From contig JAAMXP010000926.1 of the NCBI GenBank assembly GCA_019693395.1, positions 1-17,790 on the forward strand: a DNA stretch of 17,790 nt. Reading direction: 5' to 3'. The notes under the pieces are model-generated. The model worked only from the letters and a program-made list of their open reading frames with translations, was not told the origin of the DNA and did no database searches. Within the stretch, counting starts at the first letter, position 1. The number at the start of each line of letters is the position of its first letter. The position numbers and the translations under genes were made by a program. The stretch comes from Ettlia oleoabundans (Eukaryota; Chlorophyta; Chlorophyceae; Chlamydomonadales). This document shows, in pieces, positions 9,801-17,790 of the stretch.

Positions 9801-12368
9801 TTGTGAACACGTGTGGTGGCGTCTTAGGTGATGCGCGTTTTTTCCAGCTCATGGTTGGATTCATTCTCCTGCTGCTCCTGCCATTAACCCTGCCATTGAT
9901 TTTGCTTATGCTGCCTGTGATTGCAGGCCTGCTGACCAAGAAGGCCCAGGAGGGTGCCCAGACCACGATGGAGGCCACCCTGATGGCACAGCAGACGCCA
10001 GCTCAGCGAGATCAGGTGCGACACGTCAGCTCAGCGTATGCCAGCTCACCCTGTGCCAGCTCACATCCAGCAGCTGATCAGTCATGTAGCACTACCCCAA
10101 GCCATGTCACTGGCTGCTGTACAGGATGCTTGAGTTTGCAATTGATCTACTTCCCACAGCATTGGAGTAGGTGTTGGGAGGTGGCTGTTGCAGCGGCTAC
10201 TCCTGCTCTCTTTAAGCTCCAGCGCTGAGGCTGTGCCCCCACCCACACCCGCGCACAGGCAAACACAGTTTTGCACACCCTCTCGCCTTCTTCCCTGCCT
10301 GCTTGCATTGCTCTGCAGGTGCGCGCCCTGCAGCCTCAGGCAGTGGCGGCCTGGTGGCAGCAGGGGCACCCGGGCTGGGCCATATACCCCGTAGATAGCG
10401 AGCAGTTCCTCACCACAGGCGCCTTGGATAGCGTCAGCCTGCCCATGCCCTCAGATCCTGTGCTTGCCGCGCCGCCAGTGGGGGCAGGTGCACCGCCAGT
10501 GGGGCCCGCACCCGCCTTCCCCCCGCCACCTGCGCCTTCCCCGCCCGTCATGGGAGCGGGCCTGGGCGGACCGCCGCCCTCGCTGCCAAACGCTGCTGCT
10601 GCTGCGGGGCTCAACCCGGCGCTTGCGTCGGCATTCATGAATGCGGGAGGTGGCAGCATGAACCAGGATGCCCTGCTGCGAGCCATGTCGCCATTCCTGC
10701 ACGGAGGTGAGGCTACACAGCTAGGGCATGGGGGAGGTCTGGTCAGGCCCAGGCTTGCAGCAGCTTCTGGCAGCACCGAAGCAAAGCACCGCCATTTAGG
10801 TCAAAGAGCGGGAAACATGCACCATGCCCGCCGTTGTGTGTGCAACCCGCAAGGAAAGCAAGCTTGTTGTGAGCTGTTGCACCTGTTTGCAGCAGCTGGG
10901 GCTCCCATGCTCTGCATTCCTTGTTGGCGGGGTAATGCGGGGAACCGATGTGCAGCACGAGGATTGCGTACTGCCACCCCTGCCGGAATCACATCTTGCA
11001 CCTCGTTTGATGGGCAGTGGTGCAATCAGCCCGCTTCACTGCCTTGCTCTTTTGCACACACATGGCCGCATGCAACCCGAATTAGCGTTCTGACAACCTG
11101 CCCGCTCCTGCCTCCCCATCTGCTTCAGGTCCCATGCCGGCAGGGCTGGCCGCCATGCATCCGCTTATGATGGGAGGGGCAGGAGGGGCCCCACCGTCTG
11201 GGCTGTCTGGGCTGCCGCCTCACCTGCTGGGTGGCTCATCGGCGGCACAGCCAGGCAGGGACAGTCCGCAAGGTGCGACGGGCTGACCTCGCTGTGTGCG
11301 CTGGGCTGCTTGTGCTTGCGGGGTTGCTGCTGCCGCGCTGCTGCTTTCCTGGTTCCTTCATGCAAACCCGCACAAGAGCAGTCCAATTGGCCACTCTAGT
11401 GTGTGGTGTCAGAGCTGCGTGCAGCGAGCAACTTGCTTCTAGTGCATGCGGCTGTCAAGATATGGCTGGATGGCTGGGTTGTGGTTTCCTCAAATCCTTT
11501 CCCGACCCTTTGACGACTGCACGATTCTGGTCTCTGCGCTCCTGCCCGTAGGCATGGGCGCCCCGCAGTCAGCCTTTGCAGCAGCAGCACAGGCCAGTGC
11601 CCCTCAGCTCAACGGCCCCTCTGCAGCCGGCAGCGGCGGTAGCGGCGGCGCCGGCCACACTCCCTTTGCCAACGCAGCTAACCTCATGCCGCCGCCTCCC
11701 CCCGTCACCAAACCTGGGGATGGTGGTGGCAGTGGCGGCCCCGGCATTCCGCTGTCGGGCCCGCAGGGCAGCGCCCCTTCATTCAACCTTGCGGGGCTGA
11801 GCGGGCTGCTGGGCACCGACCTCTCCCGCCTGCCGCAGCTGGCAGGACTCGCAAACTTCCCCAGCCTCCCGCCGGTGAGCCTTTTCTGACATATATATTG
11901 GTCACAGACTGTTGCAGGCTGCAGGCAGTAGCTGAGATGCCCCATCCAGCTGTGCCTCTTTGAGAAGGCCCTGCGCCTGTCGGTGTTGGTGGTGCCGCAG
12001 CTGGGCTTTGCTGCTACCTCCCTATCGGGCTTGGTAGTGACATTGCCGCCATGTTTGCCTTCTGTTGCAGGGCATGATGAGCGGCGATTTGGAGCAGCTC
12101 CTAACTCAGACCTCCCTGCTCAATCCAGAGGGGGCCGCCGGGCTGCTGGCGGGTGCTGCGCGGGCGCCCTCCTTCAACATAGGGAAGCTGGAAAGTCTGA
12201 ACCTTCCTGATGAGGTGATGGCGGCTGCTCTGATGCAAATGGAAAGAGCGGGGACAGGGGTGGGTGCCAGCCTGCCGCTGCCCAGGGACCCTTCCTTGCA
12301 GCCTGGTGCGGCAGCGGCGGCGTCGTTGGCAGCAGCAGCCAACGCTGCGGCTGCAGGGCAGGACGGCG

Positions 12369-12401
<33 letters not shown>

Positions 12402-12583
12402 GAAATCCAGCTGCGGGGGAGAAGCAGGGGGGCGAGGGTGGTGGGGACGCCGGCAACCATGTGCAGAAGGAGGCGCAAAGAGAGGATGGTGCGACGCGCG
12501 AACCCTCACCAGCAGCACCAGCAGTGGCAGCAGGGGGAGGCGGCGGCGGGCAGCAGCTGACCCCTCAGAAACGAAAGGCCTGA
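6822..12583 (+). CDS. CBP60-like (calmodulin-binding protein 60 family) protein with long low-complexity tail
   Basis: Land-plant CBP60s are calmodulin-binding, DNA-binding regulators, notably CBP60g/SARD1 in salicylate immunity; the algal role is unknown. Exons: 6822-7033, 7337-7532, 7760-7889, 8116-8196, 8409-8557, 8836-8977, 9223-9376, 9611-9690, 9927-10015, 10319-10706, 11129-11272, 11552-11874, 12071-12583. All phases join, giving 866 residues. The ATG at 6822 is the first in its frame and sits in a GCC-type context. The CBP60 core covers about 10-410: an N-terminal helix and LQLVFRH, APIRVELIDRGSGQPI, DVVLEMCVLDGN, KGVAVLPELHVSDSSE, KPPFRLLVKAV, NIRHAVSEGFVVATRRTRT, then NVDDHISKLEHMGKETVKKL, MRIWYADKANMEVGLLF and GLLTKKAQEG. 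Residues 411-866 are Pro/Gly/Ala/Ser-rich and probably disordered, with a Q10 run at 797-806 and a basic KRKA end. A nuclear location is inferred, and I cannot identify the calmodulin-binding helix. Confidence 0.82.
7028..7456 (+). other. Cys/His cluster within the CBP60-like protein, spanning the exon 1-exon 2 junction
   Basis: After splicing, residues near 69-114 read HDCLSLGCLDAQCVLCEHNP, then HRRC and, 18 residues on, another Cys. The spacing is C-x4-C-x4-C-x2-C-x7-C, with His residues inside the last gap. It lies between the LQLVFRH strand and the API-RVELID strand, where land-plant CBP60s as I recall them have a shorter FTG-type loop without Cys. Metal binding is possible but unproven. 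Confidence 0.5.
10025..10069 (+). repeat. Three degenerate 15-bp repeats (GCCAGCTCA unit) in an intron
   Basis: Units begin at 10025, 10040 and 10055, each starting G(T/C)CAGCTCA. A fourth related copy, GCCAGCTCAGCG, lies at 9997 at the 3' end of the preceding exon. The array therefore seems to be a tandem expansion of exon-end sequence into the intron just after the donor at 10016. Confidence 0.6.
12371..12400 (+). repeat. Perfect (CAG)10 tract, polyglutamine coding
   Basis: Ten uninterrupted CAG codons encode Q10 (residues 797-806) in the last exon of the CBP60-like gene. Pure codon repeats without CAA interruption are prone to length change between strains. Confidence 0.97.
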
Positions 12584-13361
12584 GGCAGGGCGGAGCAGCA
12601 GGTGTACTGGCAGCACCGCCCTTGACAGCCTGTAGGGTATACCACGTAAGCCTCGCCCCTCTGCAACGTATCTAATTTTTCTGACTTTGAAGCCCCTACT
12701 GACGCTGGCTGTGCGCTGCTGTGCAGCGCAAATATGCGTGTGTATGTTCCTTCCCCTCTTCTTACGTTGCATGTGTTCCTCAACAACCAGGCATTTAGTT
12801 TGCTCAAGAATCTTGAATTTGGCGTTGCCCCCACCACTTCCTGCTTTGACCGCCCTGACGGGCACCACAAGTTTGTTGCCACACACATTCAGCCTGCACT
12901 GTTGACGCCCCTGCCTTGCTCTTTGCTCGTTTTGTGTGCCTGACCATTGCCCACATGGTTGCTTGACATTGGCTGTAGCTGCACAATCACTCAGGAGATT
13001 TGCTCGCCTTCGCCGGCAGCATCGGTTCCAAGCATGTGCAGCCTGCGGCAGCACGCCGCTGTCCGCTCGAAATATGTTGCTGCAAGGCTGCTCGGTGAGG
13101 GCCTCAATCGCTGTTACAATGTTGTGGCTGCCTTCTTTGAGCCAGTGGTGCATTGGAGGACACAGTTGGCACGAGTGGACACACCCGCCCGCTGCGCACG
13201 GCGTGCGAACGATGCCACAAATGGGCGCTGCCTCTAAGAGACGCTGTGGTGAGCAGCGCAGTTGGCAAATTTCAATCTAGAAGGCGGACATAACATCGTT
13301 GACTGCCAATCAGTCCTTCGGGCAGGCTCAATCTGCTGGCGGAGCGCTTCCGTCGGCAGCA
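12584..13361. other. Intergenic: CBP60-like 3' UTR and HVA22-like upstream region
   Basis: These 778 bases lie between the TGA at 12583 and the next plus-strand ATG at 13362. They should hold the first gene's 3' UTR and the second gene's promoter and leader. Open frames here (for example minus strand 12506-13153) show no family resemblance and no domain-like composition. An AAATTTC (GAAATTT on the other strand) lies at 13267-13273, about 90 bases before the ATG. I saw no clear poly(A) signal or TATA box. Confidence 0.5.
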
Positions 13362-15058
13362 ATGCTTGGAGACTCCAGCTGCAAGCTGGCCCTGTAAGTA
13401 ACGCTCTTGTAGCTGCCCGAGGCGCCACGAGGTCCTGCAGACGCAGCAACCCAAACTCCTTACAGTGCCCTTGCTTCGCTCGCTAAGTCGGCGCGCCGGG
13501 GCTGTTACACAGGGCGCTATGCGGTGCTGACGCAATTTGAGGGCGAAGAGAGAGGTCCCACGCCCCGGTTCCCTTTGCAGCAGCGCCGCCCTCCCTACCG
13601 CCCCCCCCGCCTGACGCCGCCTTCGGCCTACTGCCTGCTCTTCTGCAGGCTGTTGCTAGGCTATGCCTACCCGGCATACAAGACCTACAAGGTGGTGCAT
13701 CTTCCAGCCACGCGGAGCAATGACTCGCTGCTGCGGCACTGGTGCCAGTACTGGTGAGACTGATCACGCCGCGTCTGCCCGCCCGCCGCTTCGCCGCCCT
13801 CCTGGCCCTGCCCTGCCACCAGCTCCATTCACTTGCTGCCTTCTTTCGCCCGATCCTGTTCTCTTGATCTTTTGCAAGCTGTCTGCCTGAAATCCTACAC
13901 ATCGTCGCCTGTCATGCGGCTAAGCTCTCCCCTAGCCCCAGCACCCCTTGCGGGTGTTGGTGAATGCCTCCGCTCGTTGCCAGCTCGAGCTCAAATGCCT
14001 CCTCCCCCCAATGTGAACTTCCCGGCTGCAGGGCCCTGATCGCCGTGTTCACGGCGGTACAGCCCCTGGTGGACACCTTCTGCTTCTGGCTGCCCCTCTA
14101 CTACGAGGCCAAGCTGGTGGCTGCCATCTACCTGTGGGCCAACGGTGAGGCCACCCCCTGGCCGCTCCTTCCTGGTTCCCTTTGTTCCCTGTGTTTTTTG
14201 GGTTTTTGGTGCTGTGTTTTGGTTTCGATTTTGGTAAACAATCATTGGGATGCGCCAAGGTTGGGGCAGACCAAGCCCTGACTAGCTTCCACCGACAGAG
14301 CAAACATAACCCTACTGCTGGGTCTGGGATTTCAGCCTGGCTGCACGTGCCCCAAAGCTGAATGTTGCACATTGCTGCTTTACATCCCAAAGTAGCCTGT
14401 GCGCACTCCTTTCCTTCACCCTTATTTAAACTGTGCGACCCGGATTATTCACGATGCACTCCTCCTGTCCTGTCCCCCTGCAGATCTGTCTGGCGCGCAG
14501 TATGTGTGGGCCCGCTGGGCTCAGCCGCTGGTCAGCCGCTACGAGCCCCTGGTCGACAAACGGCTGGCTGAGAGCAAGGCTCTTGCCCGTGAGTGGCTGC
14601 ACAGCAACTCCCTGCGCCTGCTGGCGGTGGCACAGCAGCGCTTCTTCACCTGGCTGGCTCAGGTGCAGGCGCAGACGGGGGTTGGAGACGGGGCGGGCAC
14701 AGCGCCCGTTGTGAAGGCCCCGCGCGGTGGCGCCAAGCGTGCGGGTGCCGGCGGCGGCAAGGGGCGGGGTAGTCGTGTTGAGGAGGCAAGTGAGGATGAT
14801 GAGGAGTTGGACGAGGACGAGGAGGAGAACTTGGAGCTGGAGCGCCGCGCCAGCGGGCGTGGTGGCAAGAAGAAGGGTGCCGCTGCTGCGCCCGCTGCGG
14901 CCCCGTCGCCCGCCGCCCGCCTCTCCGCCTTCAGCCTCAGCTCCTTCTACTCCGCTCGTTCCTCAGACCTGCAAGCGGAGGATGTGAAGGCTGGGTTGAA
15001 AGCCTTCCCCATCATTGCTGAAGGCAAGGACGGCAAGAACAGCAGCAAAGACGAGTGA
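13362..15058 (+). CDS. HVA22/REEP-like (TB2/DP1 family) ER membrane-shaping protein
   Basis: Members of this family (yeast Yop1, animal REEP5, plant HVA22) are hairpin proteins that curve tubular ER. Exons: 13362-13393, 13649-13753, 14032-14144, 14484-15058; phases join to give 274 residues. The first exon (MLGDSSCKLA) is short; it was picked because its GTAAGT donor in phase 2 joins directly to LLLGYAYP. Signatures: GYAYPAYKTYK at 15-25, HWCQYWALIAVFTAVQPLVD, WLPLYYEAKLVAAIYLW and SGAQYVWARWAQPL, then an amphipathic helix to about residue 145. The region from about 150 is an added tail: Gly/Arg/Lys-rich, then an acidic run at 182-203 (EASEDDEELDEDEEENLELE), a basic RRASGRGGKKK, Ala/Pro-rich sequence and a charged end (KDE). 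Plant HVA22s induced by ABA are mostly shorter. The domain call is firm; the start exon is less so. Confidence 0.87.
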
Positions 15059-16394
15059 CGCGTGACTGCCTGATGGCAAGTCCTGTACAACGCAGCGCAC
15101 CGGCACGTGGGTGGACGACACAGCCTGGCGGCTTCAGGGCTCACTCAGTTGAAAGCTTGCAGTGATTGGAGTATGCAAGCTTGTTACATCTTGTCACCTA
15201 CTCTTGCTTTGGTTCCTAGCGCCTTATGTGGCTGCTTACGGATGCTGTGTCTGTCCCGGGTAAAGCCTCTTCCCCCCCGGTCCTCTCTTTCACGTTGTTT
15301 CATTCTTTCTTTGAACCCAGGAATCCTTTGTGAATTGCTTTCAACAACCAGAGCAACGCATCACACTACCACTGTACATTTGCCCCACCTTCTCGTGAAC
15401 TTACCGCTGTGCCTGCCTGACTTCCTTCTACAATTCTTGTTCGACCTTCAATCAACTCATTAGTGTGCTGATCTGCGTGCCGGCTGCATTGACCCAGCCA
15501 ACCTTGCATTACCTCAAAGTAATCTTGAACCTGTGTTTCCACTCCTTCCTACTCATCGTTCAACCCACACGTCTGCAAAGGCTCAGGAACCTGCCTTGAC
15601 TTGGGTGTTGCAAATCTGTGCGTGATTCACGTCGTGTTGTACAGTAAAGAAACCTCTAGGACACGGTGTAGCAAAGTTAGCAGTGGGGCCGGCCGGCATG
15701 GACAGGAGCAGGCGCCCAAGCGGGCAGCCATACGCGCTGGGCGGGGCAAGCAGGGCTGGCAAAAAGGCAGAGGGGCAGTCCATCGCCCAGGGCTGGCTGC
15801 CACGCCGGCTTCAAACAAATGCAGGGAGAAATGTAGCATGGAGCGAGCGCGAATGGGGGGACCGGGATGGTTTGGCAGGTAGGCAGGGTTGCTGTTCTCT
15901 TGTTCGGAGTAAGAGTGGATTATGAAAAGGGGTGGAAAGCTGCTGCTGCAGCATGCGCAGCCAAATTGGGGTGGAAAAAGCGAAAACAGACTGGGTGGGG
16001 GCTAGGCTGTGCGAAAAAGGGAAGGAGGGCCAAAAAATGCACGACCAAATGTGGCGACTGCAAGGTAAGGGGGTGCGCTACCGCGTGCTGCCATTTGTTG
16101 GGTTGGCGTCTGGTGTCGCGTGCGTATCGGTGCGGTGCCACTGCATGTGCGTCTATACCTCAGCAGCAAGGCCGGCCGGTAGGGGGGATATCAAATGCGC
16201 GGGAGCGGGGCGGGTGGAGGGACGGGGGGCTGTGGGGCGCGAGTACAAGCGAGACACCGGTTGCTCCCATCGCCGGCTGGCGCTGCCGCTGACTATGTCG
16301 ATCCTGGCACCACATCGCAGGCGGGCTGGTCGCGGCTGTGAGGACAGGCTTGCACCTGTGCTGCAAGCGTAGCAGCCATGCTGGTGGCCCCGGG
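15059..16394. other. Intergenic between convergent genes (two 3' ends)
   Basis: The HVA22-like gene ends at 15058 (plus) and the unrecognised gene ends at 16395 (minus), leaving 1336 bases that should hold two 3' UTRs. From about 15150 to 15660 the sequence is pyrimidine-rich and less GC-rich, as expected for a plus-strand 3' UTR. From about 15680 to 16330 it becomes G-rich on the plus strand, fitting a minus-strand 3' UTR or spacer. Short open frames in both halves resemble no family I know. GGCCGGCCGG occurs at 15687-15696 and 16170-16179. Confidence 0.5.
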
Positions 16395-17524
16395 TCATCG
16401 CTGCCCCACTTCGTCAAAGGAGGCCAGCACATTGAGCCCCTCCTGAGCACTGGGTATAATGTCGTCAGGGTTGATGGCGGCTGCAATCTTGTTGATGGCG
16501 GCCGGGTTGTTCAGCACCGCTGCTGCAGTGGCAATGGCTGCCTGCGCCGCCAGCTCCTGTTGCGAGGTGGCGGCACCGCTGGAGGAAACCGTCACCGTCA
16601 CCGCCTTGCCGCCTCCTGCCGAGCCGCTGCCTTGGACACCGCCGCTGCCTCCGCTGACGGTGACGCTGCTGCCGCCGCCACCAGCGGCAAGGCTGCTGCT
16701 GCTGCTGCCTCCTCCCTCCTTGCCGCCGCCGCTGCTGCCGCCGCCGCTGCTCGCCTCTTTTGCGGTCGGCACAATGTTGGAAGCTTCCTTGCTGCTACCG
16801 CCGCTGCCGCCGCCCTCCTTCCCGCTGCTGCCGCCGCCGCTGCTGGGCCCCGAGCCCGCGCCGCCTCCACCACCCCCACCGCTGCTTCCACTGGCTGAGG
16901 GCGCAGTCGTCACATCCACGGGCTGCGGGAGGGCAGCCACATCGATAATGCTGCCTGGCATGCCGCCTCCTGCAGCGCCCGGGGGCAATATGGAGGGCAA
17001 CACCTCCAGCTGCAGGCGCTGCCGGGCCAGCTTGGCACTGTTGCGTTCCACGCAGTCGACAAAGGCAAGCAGCAGGTCCTGCTTGACTGCAGAGAGACAA
17101 AGAGAGGGAGGGAAGAGGGGAGGGGCAGTGAGTCAGGGGAGCGCTAACACAACGGTCAATGAAGGGCGTGGAAGCCGGCCGGTAGTCGAGAGCCACCCTG
17201 TGCAGGCAGATACTTGGACATATATCTAACAAAGCTGCCATAGCCCGTGTACTGGCTGAGTATAAGACGCCACACCCCTTGCGACCATCAGCTCCATGTG
17301 CTCTCCCTGCTGCAAGGCACAACCGCACCCCACCCTAGCCAGCCAGCCAGCCAGTCCATGAGCCATGCATGTAGCGCTAGCAAGCGCGCTAGCAAGCACG
17401 TACCCGCCATGAATGCGTCCCTGTTTGCTGCCTCCACGTAGAAGGAGATGTAGATGGTGGCCTCGTCGCGCGTCAGTTTGTCCAGGAACACGCGGCGGTG
17501 CAGCTTCTGGATCACGCGCGGGTC
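16395..17524 (-). CDS. Unrecognised protein, last two exons, with Ser/Gly-rich tail; start lies beyond the right edge
   Basis: Exon 17524-17404 joins exon 17086-16395 in phase 1, ending in TGA at 16397-16395; 270 codons including the stop are visible. The first exon is phase 0 after a GTGCAG acceptor and encodes a charged helical segment (DPRVIQKLHRRVFLDKLTRD, then EATIYISFYVEAANRDAFMA). It continues VKQDLLLAFVDCVERNSAKL and ARQRLQLEVLPSILPP, which looks like a folded, conserved-type domain. The rest is low complexity: Gly/Ser runs with Lys-Glu-Ala punctuation, a short Val/Thr patch (VTVTVSS), then an Ala/Ile/Asn helix and a final LNVLASFDEVGQR. I do not recognise the family. No signal peptide or membrane segment is visible in this part. 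Codon use matches the neighbouring genes. The 17404/17086 junction is well supported by consensus sites. Confidence 0.62.
17087..17403 (-). other. Intron of the unrecognised gene, with a tandem 12-bp duplication next to the donor
   Basis: The donor is GTACGT at 17403 and the acceptor is CTGCAG at 17089-17087. Two perfect copies of GCGCTAGCAAGC lie at 17374-17385 and 17386-17397, directly beside the donor. A (CCAG)n run covers about 17338-17354. Nothing in it looks coding. Confidence 0.65.
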
Positions 17525-17531
17525 CTGCACA

Positions 17532-17562
<31 letters not shown>

Positions 17563-17564
17563 CA
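17532..17564. repeat. (CA)n microsatellite beside a 3' splice site
   Basis: An almost pure CA run is broken once by CG. On the transcribed (minus) strand sense it reads (GT)n and ends eight bases before the acceptor at 17525, where a polypyrimidine tract would normally be. Confidence 0.93.
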
Positions 17565-17790
17565 TCAAGGGTGGCAGCAGAGGTGGGTGGGTGGGCTGGT
17601 GTGGGCAGGGTGCGGTAGGTGCGGCTGCTAGTGTGCATGCATTCATTCAGCCCGTGGGCTGCCTGGGGTGCCTGACATGCCACCCTGGCGAAGGCGCAAA
17701 CATGGTGCCCATCCACCCAACCACTCAGCCCCTTCCCCAGCAATCCTCGAGACAGACCCGCGCGTGCGCGCGCGCGTGCGCGCTGTCTCT
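17565..17790. other. Right edge: intron or upstream part of the unrecognised gene, with alternating CG/TG run
   Basis: No exon can be supported here. The open minus frame that runs in from 17743 is unlike the exon it joins and crosses the CA repeat, so it is taken as intron. The edge carries an alternating purine-pyrimidine run (CGCGCGTGCGCGCGCGCGTG and on) at 17759-17783. Confidence 0.5.

Noticed and set aside
10271..11170. 299-codon plus-strand frame read through the intron after 10706
   Set aside because: Its first part is exon 10, but after 10706 the composition changes and a GTGAGG donor joins in phase to 11129.
12506..13153. 215-codon minus-strand open frame after the CBP60-like gene
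   Set aside because: No family resemblance, and it overlaps the CBP60-like stop antisense; most likely chance in GC-rich DNA.
15683..16372. Plus-strand open frames in the convergent intergenic region
   Set aside because: Basic, low-complexity products without domains, overlapping each other in different frames; no splice or start context supports them.
16338..17229. Plus-strand open frames of 186 and 256 codons opposite the unrecognised gene
   Set aside because: The GCC/GCT trinucleotide repeats keep several frames open at once; the minus-strand frame has the splice junction and a non-repetitive domain.

Overview
The window looks like nuclear DNA of a GC-rich green alga. Genes are split by many short introns (mostly about 170-450 bp, 574 bp at the longest) with GTGAG/GTGGG donors and CAG acceptors. 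The introns are full of CCCA, CA and GGCA repeats. The proteins are plant-lineage types: an HVA22-like protein, a CBP60-like protein and a plant-style GID8. A trebouxiophyte of the Chlorella kind is my best guess, but the clade is inferred from style and not proven. I saw no mobile element, CRISPR array, tRNA or rRNA. All gene models were spliced by eye: exons were kept only where phases join and the protein follows the family.

Layout. (1) Minus strand, 21-2856: the N-terminal 369 residues of a ClpB/Hsp100 disaggregase with a probable mitochondrial presequence. It runs off the left edge inside Walker B of the first ATPase domain. (2) Minus strand, 3393-6094: a complete seven-exon GID8 homologue (LisH-CTLH-CRA subunit of the GID/CTLH ubiquitin ligase). 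Two of its six introns appear to use GC-AG splice sites. (3) Plus strand, 6822-12583: a 13-exon gene for an 866-residue CBP60-like protein (calmodulin-binding protein 60 family). It has an extra Cys/His cluster and a 450-residue low-complexity tail with a ten-CAG polyglutamine run. (4) Plus strand, 13362-15058: a four-exon HVA22/REEP (TB2/DP1) membrane-shaping protein of 274 residues with an acidic tail. (5) Minus strand, 16395-17524 and beyond the right edge: the last two exons of an unrecognised protein ending in a Ser/Gly-rich tail.

Genes 2 and 3 are divergent across about 730 bp. Genes 4 and 5 converge across about 1.3 kb. The genes do not form an obvious pathway: they cover protein disaggregation, ubiquitin-ligase scaffolding, a possible Ca2+/calmodulin-linked regulator and ER membrane shaping. 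The most notable item is the CBP60-like gene, because that family is best known from land-plant immunity. Its core motif (GAAATTT) occurs close upstream of both plus-strand start codons.
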